Made by a program: the position numbers and the translations under genes. Below the pieces are notes generated by a model. It was not told the origin of the DNA, made no database searches, and saw only the letters and a program-made list of their open reading frames with translations. A DNA stretch of 64,000 nt from Natrinema marinum (lineage in GTDB: Archaea > Halobacteriota > Halobacteria > Halobacteriales > Natrialbaceae): contig NZ_CP100763.1 of assembly GCF_024296685.1 (NCBI RefSeq), positions 2,790,001 to 2,854,000 of the forward strand, in the 5' to 3' direction. Of this stretch, positions 56,095 to 63,975 are shown piece by piece. Each line of letters starts with the position of its first letter. Position 1 is the first letter of the stretch.

Positions 56095-57954
56095 TCAGCC
56101 GTCCGTGTCCCAGACGTCCGCGAGCGGACTCGAGCGCGAGGAGCGTCCCGACCGACGCGACCGTGACGAGCCGCTGTCGGTTCGCCGCCGATCGCTGGAC
56201 TCCGCACCGCTCGAGCGGCCGCTCGTTCCGGACGTCGTCCGCGCGCTCGAACTCGAGGCGTCGCCCAGCGCCGCCTGCGGTTCGAACGCCGGGAGGTCCG
56301 GCTGTTCCATCCGATCGACCTGCGCCGCGAACCACTCCGGCATGTCGGTCCGGGCGCGCTCGAAGCAGTCAAGCAGGCTCGAGTCGGCCAGATACGTCGC
56401 GCCGTAGTCGTCGGGCGCGCGGACGACCCGGCCACAGGCCTGAATGACGGTTCGCAGCGTCGTCCGGTAGTACCACGCCCACTGACCCTCTTCCAAGCGA
56501 TGAGCCACCCGCGAGTCGCCGGTGTTGAGGAAGGGAGCCTTGCAGAGCACCTGCCAGCGACAGAGGTCGCCTTTGAGGTCTAAGGCCTCCTCCATCTTCA
56601 CCGAGAGGAAGACGTCGGGGTCGTCGCTGGCTTTCCAGGCCTCGAGGGCGGCGTCGCGACCGTCGCGGTCGTGGGTCCGAATCCGGTCGCCGACGCCGAA
56701 GTCGGCGAGGAGGTCGGCGAGTCGCTCCTGAATGCTGTAGGAGTGGGCGTGGATCAACCCCTTCTCGTCGGCGTGGCGGGCCATGAGCCGGACGATCGTC
56801 CGGGCGATCTTCGGCGTCGTTTCGTCGCGCTCCTCGTAGGTCATCTTCCCCTGAGTCACGTCGTACAGCGGCCGGTTCTCGACGGGGAAGGTGTGTTCGA
56901 CGTCGACCAGGGCGACGTTCTCGGGCTCGAGGCCGACCTGCCGGCAGAAGGCGTCCTTGTTGAGAATCGTCGCCGACAGGAGCGCGAACTTGTTGCCCCG
57001 GTCCCAGACGGTGTGCTGGAGGTATTTCTCGGGGTTCATCGGCTTGATGGTCAGCGGGCCGCCCGCGGGGCCGTCGCCGTCATCGCCGTCGTTACCGTCG
57101 CTCGAGCGCGGTTCGGACTGGTCGACCAGCCACGTCGTCGGGCTCTCGGGGTCCCGAAAGTCGGAGACGAACCACTCGAGGTCGCCGATGAGTTCCTGCA
57201 AGCGGTGGCGCTCGCGCACCTCGCCGGGCGACAGCGAGTCCTGGGCGAGAAGATCGTCCTTCCGGCGCTCGCAGGTTCCCGCGAGGCTCTCGGCGTAGCG
57301 GACGGCGCGTTCGATCGAGGCGACCGCGGGGACGCGGAGGTCGTCCCAGAACGGCACCGTGCGGGGGCCCAGTTGAATGGTCGCGTACATCTCGGCCCAC
57401 TCGGCGAGACCGTGGGCTTCGTCGACGACGACCGCGTCTCGCTTGCGGAAGACCTCGCTGCCCGCGGTCTGCATGAAGTAGGCGAGCGTCATCGCCGCGA
57501 TCTCGCGGTTCGAGGCGATCGCGCGGTCGGAATAGTACGGACAGCGATGCTGAACCGAGCAGTCGTACCCCCGTTCGCGCACGCAGGGTGCCTGATTGAC
57601 CGGCGTCGACCGCTCGTCGGGCAGGATGCAGGTGTAGTTCGACTTCCCGCGGATGACGTTGAGGTCGGCCAGCAGGTCGTCGGCCGCCACGTCGTCTAAC
57701 TGCGAGACCTGCGGCGTCGTGTAGTAGGCCCCCGTGGCGTCGCTGGGGTCGCCCTCGTCGGCGCGGCGGGCACAGCCGGCTACGGCGCGGGCAAGCAGGG
57801 ACTTGCCGCTGCCCGTCGGCGCGCGCACGAGGACCACGTCGTTGCCGGCCGCGAAGGCGTCGCGGATGTCGCGGAGGGCCTGTTCCTGGGCCCCGCGGTA
57901 GCTCGGCGCGGGGAACGCCTCGAAGATCCGCTCGGGATTCACCGTTCGAGACAC
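56095..57954 (-). CDS. XPD/DinG-like Fe-S helicase with Arg/Ser-rich tail
   Basis: 619 residues from a GTG at 57954. Walker A APTGSGKS at 45-52, DEAH at 178-181, and four cysteines at 109, 124, 132 and 138 that would hold a 4Fe-4S cluster, as in XPD, DinG and FANCJ. Later motifs include LLSATI and QACGRVVRAPDDYG. It should unwind DNA 5' to 3'. The last 55 or so residues are Ser/Arg/Thr-rich (SSSSARTTSGTSGRSS, RRRTDSGSSRSRRSGRSSRSS), basic and disordered, which is odd in this acidic proteome. Confidence 0.9.
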   Translation of the reverse strand: MSRTVNPERIFEAFPAPSYRGAQEQALRDIRDAFAAGNDVVLVRAPTGSGKSLLARAVAGCARRADEGDPSDATGAYYTTPQVSQLDDVAADDLLADLNVIRGKSNYTCILPDERSTPVNQAPCVRERGYDCSVQHRCPYYSDRAIASNREIAAMTLAYFMQTAGSEVFRKRDAVVVDEAHGLAEWAEMYATIQLGPRTVPFWDDLRVPAVASIERAVRYAESLAGTCERRKDDLLAQDSLSPGEVRERHRLQELIGDLEWFVSDFRDPESPTTWLVDQSEPRSSDGNDGDDGDGPAGGPLTIKPMNPEKYLQHTVWDRGNKFALLSATILNKDAFCRQVGLEPENVALVDVEHTFPVENRPLYDVTQGKMTYEERDETTPKIARTIVRLMARHADEKGLIHAHSYSIQERLADLLADFGVGDRIRTHDRDGRDAALEAWKASDDPDVFLSVKMEEALDLKGDLCRWQVLCKAPFLNTGDSRVAHRLEEGQWAWYYRTTLRTVIQACGRVVRAPDDYGATYLADSSLLDCFERARTDMPEWFAAQVDRMEQPDLPAFEPQAALGDASSSSARTTSGTSGRSSGAESSDRRRTDSGSSRSRRSGRSSRSSPLADVWDTDG

Positions 57955-58132
57955 GGCGCGGCCGCATCCTAAACCCTGCGGACCGTCGCGTCGGCTGGGA
58001 CTCGAGGCCGCTCGCACGCGGACCGAAACGGAACCGAAACCGCCAGCTACTGCACGGTATCAACTGCATACGCGACGATTCCGCCAGGTAACCGGCTGAT
58101 TACAAATACGAACTCCGCCGTCGGACTGACGT

Positions 58133-58224
58133 GCGGAAGGGTCGCTCAGCGGCAGAGCACCGCGGTGCCACCTGGTTCCGCGGCGGCATTTCGCCCCGTG
58201 GCGTTCGAATCCCACCCCTTCCGC
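58133..58224 (+). tRNA. Abnormal tRNA-like gene, identity unassigned (possible pseudo-tRNA)
   Basis: The ends pair as GCGGAAGGG/CCCTTCCGC, nine base pairs. A normal D arm GCTC-AGCGGCA-GAGC follows. The anticodon stem CCGCG/CGCGG encloses 14 bases instead of 7 (GTGCCACCTGGTTC), then comes an extra arm (GGCATTTCGCC) and a T arm whose loop TTCGAAT is canonical but whose stem GTGGCG/CCCAC needs a bulged C. A TTACAAATAC element at 58100-58109 lies 24-33 bases upstream. It may be an intron-bearing, specialised or decayed tRNA. Confidence 0.5.
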
Positions 58225-58344
58225 TCGCGGCTGCGGTCCGCTGCGATCGCGTCGTGCCTACGCTCGTCGCGGCCGACCGCACCGCCCGTCACATCGCCTC
58301 CACTCCCCGACGTACGCCATTTTTTCGACCGGTCGCCGTCGAGC

Positions 58345-58590
58345 CTACGGCGTCCGCAACTCCGAGGTCTCCTCGTCGACTTGCTCGAGTCGCTCGACAT
58401 CCGCTTCGGTCGGGTGATCCGGGATCGCCTCGAGACACGGATAGCACAGTAGGTGCGACGTGCCGTCCTCGAGATCCAGTGTGATCGCGGTCCCGACGGT
58501 GCCGGCGTCGGTCCCGAACGACCAGAGGTTCGCGATCCCGCCCGACACCGTGACCGTCCGGCCGCAGCCGTCACAGGAGGTCTTCGACAT
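58345..58590 (-). CDS. Small zinc-binding protein
   Basis: 81 residues: MSKTSCDGCGRTVTVSGGI at the start and LLCYPCLEAIPDHPTEADVERL later, giving CxxC at 6-9 and about 49-52. The pattern is that of small haloarchaeal zinc-ribbon proteins (DUF7561-like by memory). The ATG at 58590 is supported because the upstream frame is Arg-rich. Confidence 0.78.
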   Translation of the reverse strand: MSKTSCDGCGRTVTVSGGIANLWSFGTDAGTVGTAITLDLEDGTSHLLCYPCLEAIPDHPTEADVERLEQVDEETSELRTP

Positions 58591-58711
58591 ACGCGAGCGT
58601 GGGGGCCGAACGGGCAAAGGCGTTCGCCCCGTGTGACCGCGGGTCGACGTGGCCGTCCAAGCGGCGAGGGCCCGCACAGTCGTTATAGGCCCCAACGATG
58701 TACCGCCGCGC

Positions 58712-59773
58712 ATGGAGGTGAACTGCGAGGGCTGTGCGGGCTGTTGTATGGACTGGCGAGGGCTGCTCGAGGACGAGGCCGGTGCTTCTCACGGGACCGC
58801 CGACGGCGACAGCGACGGGGTAGCGACGAAGCGACACCGGCGACGCCGCGATCCGTTCGGTAGCGACCGGGAGGCGAAGCCGTCGCGAGAGCCGCTCGAC
58901 GACGACCCCAGCTTCGTGGCGCTGACCCGCGACGAGGTGCGGGCGTTCCTCGAGGCTGGGATGGGCGACGCGCTCATGCCGCGGTTCTGGCACGCCCGCG
59001 AGGAGGGCGAGGGGGCACGCTCTTCGGGGTCCTCGAGCGGAGACGCTCCACGAACGGGCGAAGGCGTCGATATCGACGGCCACAGCGTCGCCGCCGTCGC
59101 GGGCCGGCCGGCGTTCTTCGTGGGGCTGCGGAAACCGCCGAAGCCGGTCGCCCCTTTCGGCCGCGAGGAGCCGACGTGGCTCCCGACCTGCGTCTTTCTC
59201 GACCCGACGACGCTGCAGTGTCGGCTCCACGGCGACGACCTGTATCCCGACGAGTGCGGCGCGTATCCGGAGTACAACCTCGCGCTCGCACACGAGACCG
59301 AGTGCGAGCGCGTCGAACGCGCCTTCGGCGGCGACCGCCTGCTCGAGGATAGCTACGGCGACACCGACGGCCTGTTGCTCGGCTCGCAGGCGATCGGCGC
59401 GAAGCTGTTCTGTCACCCGCGACCGGCCGACCTCGAGGGGCTCGCCGATCGCGCTGTAGCGGGCGATCTCCGACGGGAAGACCGCGCCGAGACCGTGGCG
59501 GTCGCCGCGGCCTCGAGCCCCGGCACGCTCGCGATCTCCGAGCCCCACTACGAGCGGGCGAAAGCGCGGCTGCTCGCGGGCGAAACCGGGACGGGCAACG
59601 ACACGGACGAATCAGCGACCGCGGACGGCGGGTCCTGGGTCGGGCAGGCGATTCGCGACTGGCAACGGCGCTGCCGGGAAGCCGGCGAGACGGTTCCAGC
59701 GCCGACCGTCGCCGACGCCGTGGAGGTCGCCCGCGGCGCACCCGAAACGCCGGGCTGGGACGCCCTCGAGTGA
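58712..59773 (+). CDS. YkgJ-type cysteine-cluster protein
   Basis: 353 residues from the ATG at 58712. The N-terminal CEGCAGCCMDWR (C5, C8, C11, C12) and later CVFLDPTTLQCRLHG and YPDECGAYP supply the eight-cysteine pattern of the YkgJ/UPF0153 family, thought to bind zinc or iron. Acidic insertions split the domain. Function unknown. Confidence 0.85.
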   Translation: MEVNCEGCAGCCMDWRGLLEDEAGASHGTADGDSDGVATKRHRRRRDPFGSDREAKPSREPLDDDPSFVALTRDEVRAFLEAGMGDALMPRFWHAREEGEGARSSGSSSGDAPRTGEGVDIDGHSVAAVAGRPAFFVGLRKPPKPVAPFGREEPTWLPTCVFLDPTTLQCRLHGDDLYPDECGAYPEYNLALAHETECERVERAFGGDRLLEDSYGDTDGLLLGSQAIGAKLFCHPRPADLEGLADRAVAGDLRREDRAETVAVAAASSPGTLAISEPHYERAKARLLAGETGTGNDTDESATADGGSWVGQAIRDWQRRCREAGETVPAPTVADAVEVARGAPETPGWDALE

Positions 59774-59883
59774 GTCGGTGCGAGCCGTTCGACAAAGTCA
59801 CGGCGGCCAGACGGCACGCTCAAGCGCGACGGCTCTCGAGGTCGACTAATTCGTCGAAGGAGGAACGGATGTCGAGTTAGTCG

Positions 59884-60057
59884 TCACTCGGATTTGATCC
59901 GCTCGAACTGGTCTAGAAGCTCCTCCGCGGAGTCGCCGGAGTCGTACTCGACTTCTCCGTGATAGATCGTCCGCTCGTCGTCGAAATCAGTGTCGACCGT
60001 AGAGGCTTGTTGTTCACGGCGCTCGTGCTCATCCTCGTCATAGGCACCCATTGACAT
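59884..60057 (-). CDS. Small acidic haloarchaeal protein (DUF5786-like)
   Basis: 57 residues: MSMGAYDEDEHERREQQAS, FDDERTIYHGEVEYDSGDSAEELLDQF. I recall this as DUF5786, nearly universal in haloarchaea. An AT-rich GTTACATTAAT region (minus strand, about 60080-60100) upstream is the likely promoter. Unknown function. Confidence 0.85.
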   Translation of the reverse strand: MSMGAYDEDEHERREQQASTVDTDFDDERTIYHGEVEYDSGDSAEELLDQFERIKSE

Positions 60058-60175
60058 GGTAACTATACCCAAGATAGGCGACTGTCGATTATTAATGTAA
60101 CGGTCCCTCATACCCCGCACCCCCGTTTCGGTGCGTCGCGTAAGACGTATGCACTCCCGCTGCGTAGGAGTGACC

Positions 60176-61183
60176 GTGGCACGGCCGCTTCGCTTTCGAT
60201 ACTCGCCCCAGTCCTGGAGCGATGGGCGGGTTCACAACGATATCCTCCAACCGCTGCAGTCCAATATCGGCGCACGCTCCGTCACGCCGTGGTTCAAGGT
60301 CGGGGGCGACTGGCAATCGCACCGATTCGAGATGGACAACGGCGACATCGCCCTCTTTGCGCGCACCGACGACGAGGCCTACTGGATGGGCAACACGGAG
60401 ACGCCCTCCGCGCTCTGGAAGACGAACAAATTCGGCTGGCAGGAGGTCCCCCATCACGTCTCGCGGTGGGCCAAGCGGGAGTTGACCGCGACGCTGCACG
60501 AGGAGTCCCCCTGGCTCGCCGACTATCCGCATCTCTCGTGGTTCTTCCTCCCGGTGTTCATGTCCAAAGACGGGCGCGACTCCACGCGCGCGTTCTTCCG
60601 CGAGCACGCCGCCGGCTTCCCCGACGCGAGCCGCGACGAGGCGACGCGTTTCTTCGAGGAGTTTCTCCAGACCGGCGTCTTGGACGAGTACCGACACGTC
60701 ATGTCGGGCAAACTCGGCACCAGCAACCACGTCGACCGCGTCCGGATGAGCGCCGCGATGGCCGAGTTCATCGCCGCGAAGGTCCTCACCGACGCCGGCT
60801 ACGGCGTCGTGCCCGAAATCGAGGTAACGACCGGACACTCACTGGACTACCGGGCCGAGGACAGCGATACGAACGTCCTCGTCGAGGTCACCCGCCCGCA
60901 GCCGCCGGGGACTCGAGCCGCCGCCGGCCCCGTCGCCGCCGTCCGCGACACCGCCGAGACCAAGACCAACGGCCAGTTGGCCGCACACGGCGGCGGCGCG
61001 ACGCTGTTCGTCGACTGCTCGAGCTTCCGCGACGACGCCTGGGCCGCCGTCCGCGGCGAACAACCGGACGTGCGCCACCGTCCCGCCGTCGTCTACCGCG
61101 CCCGACCGGACGGCCGCGTCGAAGGCTACCGGAAGGGTGGAGTGCCCCTCGAGTTCGACGACGCGATCGACTTTCTGGACTGA
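60176..61183 (+). CDS. Conserved haloarchaeal protein (DUF5784-like), nuclease-like core possible
   Basis: 335 residues from a GTG at 60176 (VARPLRFRYSPQSW). The N-terminal two-thirds are unique to the family as I know it. The C-terminal part has VLTDAGYGVVPEIEVTTGHSLDYRAEDSDTNVLVEVTRPQPPG, spacing D-x(n)-ExT like a PD-(D/E)XK nuclease core, but the trailing Lys is not clear. The GTG at 60170 is an alternative start. Confidence 0.75.
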   Translation: MARPLRFRYSPQSWSDGRVHNDILQPLQSNIGARSVTPWFKVGGDWQSHRFEMDNGDIALFARTDDEAYWMGNTETPSALWKTNKFGWQEVPHHVSRWAKRELTATLHEESPWLADYPHLSWFFLPVFMSKDGRDSTRAFFREHAAGFPDASRDEATRFFEEFLQTGVLDEYRHVMSGKLGTSNHVDRVRMSAAMAEFIAAKVLTDAGYGVVPEIEVTTGHSLDYRAEDSDTNVLVEVTRPQPPGTRAAAGPVAAVRDTAETKTNGQLAAHGGGATLFVDCSSFRDDAWAAVRGEQPDVRHRPAVVYRARPDGRVEGYRKGGVPLEFDDAIDFLD

Positions 61184-61290
61184 TCGATCGGATCGGTCGA
61201 CGCTCGCTACCCGCCGCCCACTGCGAGGGCACTCTCAGTCGCTGCGAACGTGTGCGGTGTATTTGTCGATTGACAACGTGAGGCACACGC

Positions 61291-62352
61291 ATGCGCGCAG
61301 CTGTCCTCGAGGATCACGGTGAACCGCTATCGATCGAAGACGTCGACGCGCCGGAGCCGACGCCGGACGGGGCCGTCGTCGAACTCGAAGCCTGCGGTGT
61401 CTGCCGGAGCGACTGGCACGGCTGGCAGGGCGACTGGGGGTGGCTCGGCCTCGAGACCGAGCCGGGACAGATCCTCGGCCACGAGCCCGCCGGCCGCGTC
61501 GTCGCCGTCGGCGACGAGGTCGAGAGCGTCAGAGAGGGAGATCACGTCGCCGTTCCGTTCAACCTCGGCGACGGGACCTGCCCCCGGTGTCAGCGCGGCC
61601 ACTCCAACATCTGCGAGAACGTGATGCCGCTCGGGTTCATCGAGCAGGCCCAGGGCGCGTTCGCCGAGCAGGTCCACGTCCCCGTCGCCGACCACAACCT
61701 CGTGGCACTCCCCGACGGCGTCTCCTCGGTCGACATGGCCGGCCTCGGCTGCCGGTTCATGACCTCGTTCCACGCGCTGGCCCACCGCGCGGACGTCGGC
61801 GCGGGCGACTGGGTGTCGATCCACGGTTGTGGCGGTGTCGGCCTCTCGGCGGTCCACATCGCCGACGCGCTCGGCGCCAACGTCATCGCCGTCGACCTCA
61901 AAGACGAGAAACTCGAGAAAGCCGAGGAACTCGGCGCGGTCGAGACGATCAACGCGGACGACGTCGGCGACGTCCCCGGCGAAGTCTCGGCGATCACCGA
62001 CGGTGGCGCTCACGTCTCGATGGACGCGCTGGGCATCGCGACGACCAGCCAGAACTCCGTCTCGAGCCTCGACGCCCGCGGCCAGCACATCCAGGTCGGC
62101 CTCACGACCCAGGACGAACAGGGGATGATCTCCCTCCCGTCCGACGCGATGGTGATGCAGGAGATCGAGTTCATCGGCTCGCTGGGGATGCCGCCGACCC
62201 GCTACGACGAGATCTTCCGGATGGTCTCGACCGGGAAACTCCACCCCGAGAAGGTGGTCTCCGAGACGATCGCCCTCGAGGACGTCAGCGACAAACTCGA
62301 GGCGATGACGGACTTCGAGACCGAAGGCATTCCGGTCATCGACACGTTCTGA
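61291..62352 (+). CDS. Zinc-dependent alcohol dehydrogenase family protein
   Basis: 353 residues. Catalytic zinc ligands C38, H64-E65 (GHEPAG) and C154 (GCRFMTS) are present, and GCGGVGLSAVHIA binds NAD(P). The structural zinc lobe reads GTCPRCQRGHSNIC: three cysteines (97, 100, 108) instead of four, so it may lack the structural zinc. Substrate unknown. A GTGTATTTGTC stretch about 25-30 bases upstream may be the promoter. Confidence 0.9.
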   Translation: MRAAVLEDHGEPLSIEDVDAPEPTPDGAVVELEACGVCRSDWHGWQGDWGWLGLETEPGQILGHEPAGRVVAVGDEVESVREGDHVAVPFNLGDGTCPRCQRGHSNICENVMPLGFIEQAQGAFAEQVHVPVADHNLVALPDGVSSVDMAGLGCRFMTSFHALAHRADVGAGDWVSIHGCGGVGLSAVHIADALGANVIAVDLKDEKLEKAEELGAVETINADDVGDVPGEVSAITDGGAHVSMDALGIATTSQNSVSSLDARGQHIQVGLTTQDEQGMISLPSDAMVMQEIEFIGSLGMPPTRYDEIFRMVSTGKLHPEKVVSETIALEDVSDKLEAMTDFETEGIPVIDTF

Positions 62353-62354
62353 AC

Positions 62355-62465
62355 CTAAATTTTGCTCTGTCGTTCGGAAGACGCTTCGCGTCTTCCGTGA
62401 TGACGAGAGAGCGAAGCTCTCTCGAACCACGGGCGCGGCTTCGCCGCACCCTCGGCAAAATTTAG
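62355..62465. repeat. Cloverleaf-like structured element after the alcohol dehydrogenase gene
   Basis: CTAAATTTTGC (62355-62365) and GCAAAATTTAG (62455-62465) form an 11-bp outer stem. Inside are three hairpins in a row: GGAAGACG/CGTCTTCC with loop CTTCG (62376-62396), GAGAGAGC/GCTCTCTC (62405-62423), and GGGCGCGG/CCGCACCC with loop CTTCG and one C-A mismatch (62431-62451). It starts three bases after the stop codon. Confidence 0.75.
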
Positions 62466-62595
62466 TACAAAAGCACTCCTCCCTCCGTTCGCTCGCGCTG
62501 CTCGCTCACATCAGTCGTCGGCCCGCTCGCTCCCTACGGTCGCTCACGGCTGCTAACGGTGGACTCTCCGCCTGTGGTAAGTGCAAGTGGCTGTA

Positions 62596-62628
62596 CCGAG
62601 CGCGCCGTCGGCGCGCTCGGCCTTTTTC
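62596..62628 (+). terminator. Intrinsic-type hairpin with T tract
   Basis: An 11-bp perfect stem (CCGAGCGCGCC with GGCGCGCTCGG, loop GTC) is followed two bases later by TTTTT. It looks like a bacterial intrinsic terminator, in the plus-strand direction. It is 240 bases beyond the dehydrogenase stop, so it may end read-through transcripts. Confidence 0.6.
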
Positions 62629-62641
62629 ATCAAAGTTTTTG

Positions 62642-62688
62642 CGCGGGGTTCGAGCGAGCGAAGCGAGCGAGGACCCCGCGTAAAAAGT
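62642..62688 (-). terminator. Inverted repeat and T tract after the DUF5789-like gene
   Basis: CGCGGGGT (62642-62649) pairs with ACCCCGCG (62673-62680) around a purine-rich GAGCGAGCGAAGCGAGCGAG loop. On the minus strand CTTTTTA (62682-62688) follows the stop of the gene at 62693 by five bases and is a plausible archaeal T-tract terminator. Confidence 0.5.
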
Positions 62689-62692
62689 TTGG

Positions 62693-62980
62693 TTAGAAGG
62701 AAACGGCGTCGGGCGCGTACGGGCTGCCGACCGGGGTCGGGTCGCGGTCGCTGTAGCCGACGCGGCCGACGGCCTTGTCGCTGACGGCGGAGTAGACGGC
62801 GAAGCGCGCGTCCTCCGGATTTTCGAAGGTCTCGGACTCGAGGCGGGCGAGTACATCGCCGACCGTTTCGCTTCCGTTGGGGAGCTCGAGGGTGCGGTCC
62901 CCGTACTCCTCGATCAGTTCCTCGGTCGTCGCGGGGTACTCGTGGTCGTCGATGACCTCGCCGGTGCCATTGAGCAGCAT
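62693..62980 (-). CDS. Conserved haloarchaeal protein (DUF5789-like)
   Basis: 95 residues. EYPATTEELIEEYGDRTLELPNG and the ending VGRVGYSDRDPTPVGSPYAPDAVSF are the family's marks as I recall DUF5789. The start at 62980 is supported by a GGAGG Shine-Dalgarno site about 11 bases upstream and a TTTATAATTA TATA box at 63004-63013 (minus strand). Having both a leader and an SD site is unusual in this window. Confidence 0.85.
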   Translation of the reverse strand: MLLNGTGEVIDDHEYPATTEELIEEYGDRTLELPNGSETVGDVLARLESETFENPEDARFAVYSAVSDKAVGRVGYSDRDPTPVGSPYAPDAVSF

Positions 62981-63138
62981 TACACCCGGTCCTCCGTGAA
63001 CGATAATTATAAACATTGTCCATCTATGTTTCCTAGTCACACTGTACACCTAAAGGTCCTAGTAGCACCCTAGAGATTTCGAAAACCGGGAGCAAGCGCG
63101 GAGAAACGCCTTTAGGAGCGGAACCGTTCGGATAGGGT

Positions 63139-63924
63139 ATGCCATACGCGGACTTACACGTCCACACGACGCGCTCGGACGGGAGCCTCGCGCTCGAGGC
63201 GGTGCCCGAGGTCGCGCGTCGCGACGGGGTCTCCGTCGTCGCGGTGACGGACCACGACCGGGTCCAGCCGTTCGACGGGCCGGTCGTCGAGCGCGACGGC
63301 GTGACGCTGCTCCACGGGATCGAACTGCGGGTCGGGACGGAGGGCGGCCAGCGGATCGATCTGCTGGGGTACGGCCTCGAGCCGAGCGCGGAGCTCGAGG
63401 CGATTCTCGAGAAGATTCAGGAGAACCGGATCGAGCGCGGGGGAGCGATCGTCGACTGCGTGGAATCGCGGCTGGGGATCGAGCTGGACGTGACGATCGA
63501 CGGCGGGTTCGGCCGGCCCCACATCGCGCGAGCGATCGAGGCCCATCCCGAGGCAGAGTACGACTATCAGGGCGCGTTTGACCACCTCATCGGCTCCGAC
63601 TGCCCGTGTTACGTGCCTCGAGAGGTCCCGTCGTTCGAGCGAGGCCACGGAGCGCTGACCGAGTCGTGCCGGCTCGTCTCGCTGGCTCATCCGCTGCGCT
63701 ACCGCGACCCCGAGAGCGCGCTCGCGCTGGCGGCCGACCTCGACGCCGTCGAACTGCGGTATCCCTACGGTCGCGAAGTCGACCGCGGACCGATCGAGCG
63801 AGCGATCGAACGTCACGACCTGCTCGCGACCGGCGGGAGCGACGCCCACGACGAGCGCCTCGGCGTCGACGGGCTCTCCCGAGGGGCCTACGAGCGACTC
63901 GACCTCCCGACGGGGGCTCCCTGA
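63139..63924 (+). CDS. PHP-domain phosphoesterase
   Basis: 261 residues. Metal-binding blocks DLHVHTTRSDG, VTDHDRV, HGIEL, SLAHPLRY and GGSDAHDERLG in order identify the PHP superfamily. Stand-alone PHP proteins cleave phosphodiesters or nucleoside phosphates; the substrate here is unknown. It starts about 160 bases from the divergent DUF5789-like gene. Confidence 0.9.
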   Translation: MPYADLHVHTTRSDGSLALEAVPEVARRDGVSVVAVTDHDRVQPFDGPVVERDGVTLLHGIELRVGTEGGQRIDLLGYGLEPSAELEAILEKIQENRIERGGAIVDCVESRLGIELDVTIDGGFGRPHIARAIEAHPEAEYDYQGAFDHLIGSDCPCYVPREVPSFERGHGALTESCRLVSLAHPLRYRDPESALALAADLDAVELRYPYGREVDRGPIERAIERHDLLATGGSDAHDERLGVDGLSRGAYERLDLPTGAP

Positions 63925-63975
63925 ACGCTCGCCGATAGCGGAGGGTTCAATGCGTCGTGGTCCTTACGGCTGGGT

